From the NCBI GenBank assembly GCA_910579755.1, contig CAJTVB010000022.1, positions 1 through 23,634 of the forward strand: a stretch of 23,634 nucleotides of DNA, in the 5' to 3' direction. Source of the stretch: an uncultured Acetatifactor sp. GTDB lineage: Bacteria > Bacillota > Clostridia > Lachnospirales > Lachnospiraceae. Below, piece by piece: positions 15,435 through 21,842 of the stretch; the first letter of the stretch is position 1, and each line of letters opens with the position of its first letter. The notes below the pieces were generated by a model. It had not been told where the DNA came from and did not search any database. It worked only from the letters and a program-made list of their open reading frames with translations. Made by a program: the position numbers and the translations under genes.

Positions 15435-18400
15435 CGGACAGGAGAGTTTGAAAATGCCGCAGGTAATAGCAGGAGCATATGAACTAAAGGAGAAGATAGG
15501 TGCAGGCGGTGGCGGTGTTGTCTATCTGGGACGTCATATTCGTCTGGATAAACAGGTGGTGCTGAAGGCTGACAAAAGAACGCTGAGCATAGGAACAGAA
15601 GCCCTCCGTCGGGAGGTGGATCTGCTGAAACAGCTCAGTCATACCTATATACCACAGGTTTACGATTTTATTCAGGAAGACGGTGTGGTGTATACGGTGA
15701 TGGATTACATCCAGGGGGAAAGTCTGGATAGGCTTTTGGCCAGACAGGAGCTGCCCACACAGGCGAAGCTGATTCGTTGGGCCTGTCAGCTGTTGGAGGC
15801 GTTAGTTTATCTGCATGCCCGGCCACCCTATGGCATCCTGCACGGAGATATTAAGCCGGCCAATATTATGCTGAAGCCGGATGGGGATGTGTGCCTGATT
15901 GATTTCAATATTGCACTGGCTCTGGGTGAGGAAGGCGCTGTGAAGGTGGGCTTCAGCCGCGGCTATGCCTCTCCTGAGCATTACGGCGCGGACTATCTGG
16001 CCGGAAATCAGTCTGCCGCAGTGGGAGATCCTTCCGTTTTTCGAAACAGCAGTTTTTTCAGATTCGGGAGCAGGCGGGCGAATTCTGATAAATTCTTGCA
16101 AAAAAGCAGAGCAGCTTCCGCGGAATCTGCGGAAGGCTTTGAAGAAACGGAACAGGAATCAGGATCTGAAACCACTGAGTTTGCAGGCGGCTCTGAGAGA
16201 ACCGAGAGGGATGACGGCTCCGGGAAAACGGAGGTATTGGCAGGCAGCATTGCAAAAAATGCACAGAATATACAGAGAAAAAGCATTGGCAGTACCACTG
16301 AGGGAGACAGGGGAATTCTGCTGGATGTGCGTTCCGATATTTACAGCCTGGGCGCCACATTGTACCATATGCTGTCTGGACAAAAGCCTCCGCAGGACGC
16401 CAGGAAAGTAAAGCCTTTGGAAAGAGATGTCTGCAGTGCGGAGGTTTCAAGAATCCTCCAAAAGGCAATGGCACCCCAGCCCAGAGAGCGATATCAAAGT
16501 GCGGAGGATATGCTGGCTGATTTTCGCAGACTGCACAGGCAGGACAAAAGGGCTGTCAGGCACAGAAGGCGGATAGCGGCATGGACAGCGGCGCTGACAG
16601 GCTTCTTTTTAGCAGGAGGAGCCAGCGCATTTATTGGATTAAAACAGCTGGAACAGCGGCAAAGCGCATTGGCGTTGGCGGAATACTCTGCCAATGCGTT
16701 AACGGAGGGAGATGTGAAGTCCGCAATAGAATTGGCTTTAAAGGCAATTCCCGTGGAAAACGGGATTTTGGATACTCCGGTGACTGCTGAAGCACAGAAA
16801 GCGCTGACAGATGCCTTAGGCGTGTATGATTTGTCGGAAGGCTTTCACCCGCTGGGAATGATTCCTTTGCCAGGAGCGCCTTTTCATATGGACTTGTCAC
16901 CGGACGGAACACGGCTGGCTGTAGTATACGCTTATGAGACAGCTGTGTTTCAGATGGCGGATCAAAGCAGGATCACGGCGCTTCCCGTTCAGAATTCTGC
17001 ACTGTCAGATTGCTTTTTTGTGGATAATAACAGGATTGTGTATGCCGGAGCCCAAGGGATTACTGCTTATGATTTAGATACGGAGAAAACGCTGTGGACA
17101 GGGGAGGAGGCCACCACACTGACGCTTTCCGGTGACCGCCGGCTGGTGGCGGCTGTAAACCGTGACGAGAATAAAGTTATTGTGTATCGTACAGCGGATG
17201 GTGCCAGGGTTTCTGAGAGATCCTTTGAGGGGAGGCATCTAAAGGTTCCTGTCAATGATATTTTTGCGGATGCCAATGACAATATTTTTTGTTTAAATGA
17301 AGATGGAAGCATACTGGCTGTCAGCTTTCATGATGGTAGTGTGTATCTACTGAATCTGCTGAATCCGGAGGAAGATCGAGTCCTGTATGAGGAAACGGAT
17401 TATCAAGGCTTTTCAGGAGGCTTCTGCGGCAAATATTTTGCATATACTGCGGAAAAAAGCGATGAAACAACCTTTGGACTGGTGGATCTGCAGGAGGCCT
17501 CTTTTGCAGGCGGATTTTCTTCTCAGGACAGTTTGATCCTGCAGGCAGATGAGAAGGGAATATATCTTGCCAGCGGCAATCTGTTGGTAAAGGTGGACAC
17601 AGATACCCTGGAGGAGCGTGAAATAGCCTATACGGGCAATGCATCCATTACAGGATTCTCTGTGGGACCGGAATATATTTTGACGGTGACAGAGGATGGG
17701 AGCTTTTCTTTTTATGACAGCGGAGCACACAGAATGTCTGTGGAAAGCAGTGATAAGCCGTATGATTTTACCCTGATGGCAGATACATGTGCTGTTTTGG
17801 CAAGTCGAAATGAGCCATCGGTGCGTCTGTTGGCTTTGGAAGATCATAAGGATGCCTGGATGATGTCATATGATGCCGGATACATACATGATGAGGCGAG
17901 AGTTAGTGGGGATGGCAGTACAGTAATGTTTTTTGGCTATCAGGATTTTAGGATTTATGATATGACGGGCAATCTGATTGCAGAAGAAAAACTTCCGGAT
18001 GCAGGGCAAATTTACGACCAGCAGTTCCGAAGAGAGGAGCAGGCATCCTGGCTTGAGGTGATTTGGTATGATGGCACAAAACGTTGTTACAGTGCCGCAG
18101 ACGGAACAATAATATCTGAAGAAAAGGGAGAAGCCCCTTCCAGAGACTTGTATGAGGAATTTTTTACAGATCAATATAGAATCGCTTCCTCATTACACAC
18201 TGCGCCGGAGGCATATGACCGGAAATCAGGCAGACTGGTGGCCACATTGGAGAAGGATTCCTATCTTACCTATGTGACTCAGGCAGGAGACTATATTATT
18301 ACGGAATATATCAGCTCCGCGGGAGAGAGGTACGGCATACTGTTGGATCGCAGACTGCAAAAACTGGCGGTACTGCCGGGACTTTGTGATGTGCTGGGAG

Positions 18401-18504
18401 ACACACTGGTGTTTGATTACCCTTCCGGGAATCTGCGGAAATGTAAGCTATATTCGTTGGAGGAGTTGATTGAGCTGGGGAATGAATTGATTTATGCGAA
18501 GTGA
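15415..18504 (+). CDS. Transmembrane Ser/Thr kinase with extracellular propeller-like domain
   Basis: This 1,029-residue receptor kinase has a cytoplasmic Hanks-type kinase (about 20-375), a basic stretch and a membrane helix (about 387-407), then an outside part of about 620 residues with repeated beta-strand, propeller-like (PQQ/WD40-like) pattern. Kinase motifs: glycine loop GAGGGGVVYLG (29-39), Lys51, HGDIKPAN (143-150, catalytic Asp145, Lys147), DFN (163-165) in place of DFG, SPEH (186-189), and DVRSDIYSLG (304-313). Gly instead of Arg before Asp145 makes it a non-RD kinase. An insert of about 100 low-complexity residues rich in Glu, Ser, Gly and Thr (about 195-300) separates SPEH from the DxxSDIYSLG helix. 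There are no PASTA repeats, unlike PrkC/PknB. The SD GGAGCAGGA precedes the ATG. Confidence 0.9.
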   Translation: MESLSGNGQESLKMPQVIAGAYELKEKIGAGGGGVVYLGRHIRLDKQVVLKADKRTLSIGTEALRREVDLLKQLSHTYIPQVYDFIQEDGVVYTVMDYIQGESLDRLLARQELPTQAKLIRWACQLLEALVYLHARPPYGILHGDIKPANIMLKPDGDVCLIDFNIALALGEEGAVKVGFSRGYASPEHYGADYLAGNQSAAVGDPSVFRNSSFFRFGSRRANSDKFLQKSRAASAESAEGFEETEQESGSETTEFAGGSERTERDDGSGKTEVLAGSIAKNAQNIQRKSIGSTTEGDRGILLDVRSDIYSLGATLYHMLSGQKPPQDARKVKPLERDVCSAEVSRILQKAMAPQPRERYQSAEDMLADFRRLHRQDKRAVRHRRRIAAWTAALTGFFLAGGASAFIGLKQLEQRQSALALAEYSANALTEGDVKSAIELALKAIPVENGILDTPVTAEAQKALTDALGVYDLSEGFHPLGMIPLPGAPFHMDLSPDGTRLAVVYAYETAVFQMADQSRITALPVQNSALSDCFFVDNNRIVYAGAQGITAYDLDTEKTLWTGEEATTLTLSGDRRLVAAVNRDENKVIVYRTADGARVSERSFEGRHLKVPVNDIFADANDNIFCLNEDGSILAVSFHDGSVYLLNLLNPEEDRVLYEETDYQGFSGGFCGKYFAYTAEKSDETTFGLVDLQEASFAGGFSSQDSLILQADEKGIYLASGNLLVKVDTDTLEEREIAYTGNASITGFSVGPEYILTVTEDGSFSFYDSGAHRMSVESSDKPYDFTLMADTCAVLASRNEPSVRLLALEDHKDAWMMSYDAGYIHDEARVSGDGSTVMFFGYQDFRIYDMTGNLIAEEKLPDAGQIYDQQFRREEQASWLEVIWYDGTKRCYSAADGTIISEEKGEAPSRDLYEEFFTDQYRIASSLHTAPEAYDRKSGRLVATLEKDSYLTYVTQAGDYIITEYISSAGERYGILLDRRLQKLAVLPGLCDVLGDTLVFDYPSGNLRKCKLYSLEELIELGNELIYAK

Positions 18505-18616
18505 TGAAGCCGGCTGCGGAAAAGCTTTTGACCAAAGGTAAGGGAACAGGAGGCAGGATAGGAAATAGAATGCAAGCGGAAAATGTACATGCTACAGGAA
18601 CAGGGGGAAAACAGGA
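18505..18616 (+). other. Gap between the kinase and first BspA gene
   Basis: This 112-bp purine-rich gap contains the SD AGGGGGAAAA just before the BspA start. I see no convincing promoter (TTGACC at 18528-18533 lacks a -10 at the right distance) and no terminator. Readthrough from the kinase gene is therefore possible, though a promoter with a poor consensus cannot be excluded. Confidence 0.4.
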
Positions 18617-21600
18617 ATGAGAAAGAAAACAAGAATGAACACAGGAATGAAAACAAAAATGAAAGCAGGAAAAAGAAGTCTGGCAGTTTTGCTGGTGCTT
18701 TTGCTGGTACTGCCAGTATTTCCTTCCATGGCGGAGGGAACCGTCAGCGGAGGCGACGGAAACAGCAGTGGAAGCAGCAAAAATGAGAATGCGGCCAATG
18801 ACTTAGCGGACAGCAATTCTGTTTCTGGCGGCGACATGGCAGGAGAAGTGCCGGAAAGACAGATGGATGCAGGGATCAGGTCAGTTTCTGCCGGTGACGC
18901 CCGCGGGAATATTGCCAGCGGCGTGGATGGGAATATTTCCTGGGTGATCGATGCTGATGGGAAGCTGACGATAAGCGGGACGGGGGATTTTTCGGAGCCT
19001 TTTGCTGATAAGCCCTGGACGCCCTATAGGGAGAGTATCATATCGGCGGAGATTACTGTGTCGGGAATGACGAATGCAAGTGGGTTGTTTTGGGGATGTG
19101 CAAACTTGCAGAGTGTGGATGTAAGCGGGGTTGCTACCAGCAATGTGTTATATATGGGGAGTATGTTTTCTGGCTGCAACAGTCTGACAAGTGTGGATGT
19201 AGGCGGATTTGCTACCAGCAATGTGATAGATATGGGGTTTATGTTTTCTGGTTGCAGCAGTCTGACAAGTGTAGATGTAAGCGGATTTGCTACCAGCAAT
19301 GTGACAAATATGGGGAGTATGTTTTCTGGTTGTAGCAGTTTGACAAGTGTGGATGTAAGTGGATTTGATACCGGCAATGTGACAGATATGGGGAGTATGT
19401 TTTATGGATGTAGCAGCCTGACAAGTGTGGATGTAAGCGGATTTGCTACCAACAATGTGACAAATATGTGGGGTATGTTTTACGGCTGTAGCAGTCTGAC
19501 AAGCGTGGATGTGAGTGGATTTAATACCAGCAATGTGACAAATATGAGTTTTATGTTTAGTGGTTGTAGCAGTTTGGCAAATATGGATGTGAGTGGATTT
19601 AATACCAGCAATGTGACAAATATGAGTTTTATGTTTAGTGGTTGTAGTAGTCTGGCAAATGTGAATGTGAGTGGATTTGATACCAGCAATGTGACAAATA
19701 TGAGTTTTATGTTTAGTGGTTGTAGCAGTTTGACAAGTGTAGATGTAAGTGGGTTTGCTACCAGTAATGTGACAGGCATGGAATTTATGTTTGAGAGGTG
19801 TAGTAACTTAGCAAGCGTGGATGTAAGCGGATTTGATACAAGCAATGTGACAGATATGCTTGAAATGTTTTATGGCTGTAGTAGTCTTGTAAGCGTGGAT
19901 GTAAGTGGCTTTGACACCAGCAATGTAATAGATATGACTGGAATGTTTGCCTTGTGCAATAGTTTGAATTGGATAGATGTGAGTGGATTTGACACAAGTA
20001 AAGTAACCAGAATGGGAGCGATGTTTCTTGATTGCAGTAGTATAAATAATATTGATACAAGTAGTTTTGATACCAGTAATGTGACAGAGATGTTTGAAAT
20101 GTTTTATGGCTGTAGTAGTCTTATAAGCGTGGATGTAAGTGGCTTTGATACAAGCAATGTGTGGAATATGGAGGGGATGTTTTATAACTGCAGTAGTCTG
20201 AAAAACGTGAATGTGAGCGGGTTTGACACAAGAAATGTTGAATTGACATGGAGAATGTTTGCAGGTTGTGCTAATCTTGTCAATTTAGATCTAAGCAATT
20301 TTGACACTGTTACAGTAAAAAACATGACAGATATGTTTTCAGAGTGTAGTAGTCTGATAAAGTTGGATTTAAGTAGTTTTGATGCAAGTAATGTAATAGC
20401 GGATGAATACAGCAGTATGAAAAATATGCTTTACAATTGTCACAGCTTATCAGAAATCCACACCCCACGGAATGTAAAGGAAATTGTGCTTTTACCGGAA
20501 AAATCCGGTACCGTCTGGCTTACCCCTGACGGCACAGAGGTAACGGAACTTCCCCAGAATCTGAGCTATAGCGTAAAGCTGACCAGACATTATACAAAAG
20601 GTACTCCGGAAATCACCACCACTACACCGGAACTAAACATGGAGGATGTAATCCGGGTAAAATATGTGCCTTATTCTTACACAGTGCAGACAAATAACGA
20701 ATATGACTGGAATACGGTAACCTTCTCTATTGTGGAGGGCAGACTGGCGGAGGGGCTTCAGATGTATCCGGCCACGGGCGAAATATACGGCGTGCCTCTG
20801 GAAACAGGAGAATTTCCCATAACGGTGCGGGCGGATTACAGTAACCCTGATTTTCTGCCTTCTTACGCACAGCTGACGCTGATCGTAAAGGATAACACGG
20901 ATATAAATATCGGTACAGCTACGGATCCGGGCTATGACATTATTCAGCCTGTACCCAATATGAGTCTGAATGTTTTGCCTGGAAGCGACAGCCAGGTTCT
21001 GATCTCCAAGGGAGAATATGCGGAGTTTGTGGATCTGTATCTGGACGGGGAAAAATTGGTGAAAGGAACGGATTACACCTCAGAAGCAGGCAGTACCAGG
21101 ATCACCATATTGAATCAAACATTGACCAGAAAGGGGACAGGGACTCATACGCTGGGAATTGAATTTCGCACCCAGGACTCTAACGAACTGAGACGGGCGG
21201 CGCAAAATTTTGTGGTATCAGAAAACGCAAATCCGGGGGAAAATGGCGGCAATGGAAATGTGGGTGACAACGGAAACGCCGGCGGGAATGGAAGCGGAAA
21301 CAGTAATAATGGAAACGGTGAAAAGAATGTTTCAGACAATACAGAGACAGCTTCCGAAGATGAGATCGAAGAGATCATCACTATCATCTACACCGTAATG
21401 CCTGGCGATAACCTGAGAAAGATAGCCGTGAAGTTTTACGGGATCGGTGACTACTGGAGAAAGATTTATCTGGATAACGCTAATTTGATCCGCAATCCCA
21501 ATAGGATCTATGTCGGACAAAAGCTAACTATTTATTTGACAAAGGACAAAGCATCCACAGAATCCGGTGAGTATGATAACACCTATCGAGTGGCTTCTGG

Positions 21601-21739
21601 AGATAACCTGTGGAAGATCGCCCAGAGGGTATACGGCGACGGAAGGCTTTGGAGATGGATTTATGAGGCCAACCGGGCGGTGATCACTAATCCGGGGAAA
21701 ATCCGCGGCGGGATGTTGCTGAAGATTCCCGCATTATGA
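18617..21739 (+). CDS. BspA-like surface protein with DUF285 repeats and two C-terminal LysM domains
   Basis: This 1,040-residue secreted protein has a basic leader and hydrophobic core, with likely cleavage near SMA/EG (38-39). A Ser/Gly-rich part with VSGGD, VSGGD and VSAGD motifs (43-94) follows, then a conserved NISWVIDADGKLTISGTGDF block (106-125). Eighteen DUF285 repeats (about 147-612) have Cys of the MFxxC motif spaced by exactly 26 residues, except the last (30). Next come two immunoglobulin-like parts (about 682-757 and 780-868), a Gly/Asn linker (871-905), and two LysM domains (925-974 and 988-1037) with YTVMPGDNL and YRVASGDNL starts. LysM should bind peptidoglycan and hold the repeat arm at the surface. 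It has no LPxTG signal. It probably acts as an adhesin; the ligand is unknown. Confidence 0.93.
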   Translation: MRKKTRMNTGMKTKMKAGKRSLAVLLVLLLVLPVFPSMAEGTVSGGDGNSSGSSKNENAANDLADSNSVSGGDMAGEVPERQMDAGIRSVSAGDARGNIASGVDGNISWVIDADGKLTISGTGDFSEPFADKPWTPYRESIISAEITVSGMTNASGLFWGCANLQSVDVSGVATSNVLYMGSMFSGCNSLTSVDVGGFATSNVIDMGFMFSGCSSLTSVDVSGFATSNVTNMGSMFSGCSSLTSVDVSGFDTGNVTDMGSMFYGCSSLTSVDVSGFATNNVTNMWGMFYGCSSLTSVDVSGFNTSNVTNMSFMFSGCSSLANMDVSGFNTSNVTNMSFMFSGCSSLANVNVSGFDTSNVTNMSFMFSGCSSLTSVDVSGFATSNVTGMEFMFERCSNLASVDVSGFDTSNVTDMLEMFYGCSSLVSVDVSGFDTSNVIDMTGMFALCNSLNWIDVSGFDTSKVTRMGAMFLDCSSINNIDTSSFDTSNVTEMFEMFYGCSSLISVDVSGFDTSNVWNMEGMFYNCSSLKNVNVSGFDTRNVELTWRMFAGCANLVNLDLSNFDTVTVKNMTDMFSECSSLIKLDLSSFDASNVIADEYSSMKNMLYNCHSLSEIHTPRNVKEIVLLPEKSGTVWLTPDGTEVTELPQNLSYSVKLTRHYTKGTPEITTTTPELNMEDVIRVKYVPYSYTVQTNNEYDWNTVTFSIVEGRLAEGLQMYPATGEIYGVPLETGEFPITVRADYSNPDFLPSYAQLTLIVKDNTDINIGTATDPGYDIIQPVPNMSLNVLPGSDSQVLISKGEYAEFVDLYLDGEKLVKGTDYTSEAGSTRITILNQTLTRKGTGTHTLGIEFRTQDSNELRRAAQNFVVSENANPGENGGNGNVGDNGNAGGNGSGNSNNGNGEKNVSDNTETASEDEIEEIITIIYTVMPGDNLRKIAVKFYGIGDYWRKIYLDNANLIRNPNRIYVGQKLTIYLTKDKASTESGEYDNTYRVASGDNLWKIAQRVYGDGRLWRWIYEANRAVITNPGKIRGGMLLKIPAL
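19055..20452 (+). repeat. 78-bp tandem repeat array (DUF285 units, first gene)
   Basis: Eighteen consecutive coding units of 78 bp (26 residues) lie here; the protein consensus is VDVSGFDTSNVTNM followed by xxMFSGCSSLTS. Units at about 19511-19744 are nearly identical at DNA level, which points to recent expansion or exchange. Later units diverge more. The periodicity also makes long false reading frames on the minus strand. Confidence 0.9.
20511..20624 (+). repeat. Near-identical segment shared by both BspA genes (copy 1)
   Basis: This 114-bp stretch just behind the repeat array matches 23521-23634 with seven differences, all in the first 60 bp; the last 54 bp (20571-20624) are identical. 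A second shared block of 113 bp lies ahead of the arrays (18884-18996 and 22056-22168). They indicate duplication followed by gene conversion, or recent divergence. Confidence 0.85.
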
Positions 21740-21766
21740 TTGTTTTGATAAAGGCAGTATTGCAAG

Positions 21767-21799
21767 CTTCGTCAGGCACTGTAAAGATGCTTGACGAAG
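21767..21799 (+). other. Strong hairpin between the two BspA genes
   Basis: CTTCGTCAGGCA (21767-21778) pairs with TGCTTGACGAAG (21788-21799): 12 bp with one G-T pair around a 9-nt loop. It begins 27 bp after the first BspA stop. Only GGCTGTAGAAAAAC follows, so a U-tract is missing. It could be a Rho-type or processing end, or a regulatory element for the second gene. Confidence 0.6.
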
Positions 21800-21842
21800 G
21801 GCTGTAGAAAAACTTATGAAAACGAGAAGGAGAATTACAAAA

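Noticed and set aside
18583..18786. Short Lys/Asn/Glu-rich frame overlapping the start of the first BspA gene
   Set aside because: It is a different frame of the purine-rich leader and signal-peptide region, with no SD of its own and no recognisable feature.
19055..20452. Possible CRISPR array because of regular repeats
   Set aside because: The period is a coding 78 bp without unique spacers, conserved through the unit, and fully explained by DUF285 repeats; no cas genes are near.
21791..21820. Promoter TTGACG-N18-TATGAA ahead of the second BspA gene
   Set aside because: Its start point would fall on or past the SD at 21827, and the -35 lies in the hairpin arm; the -10 match is weak.
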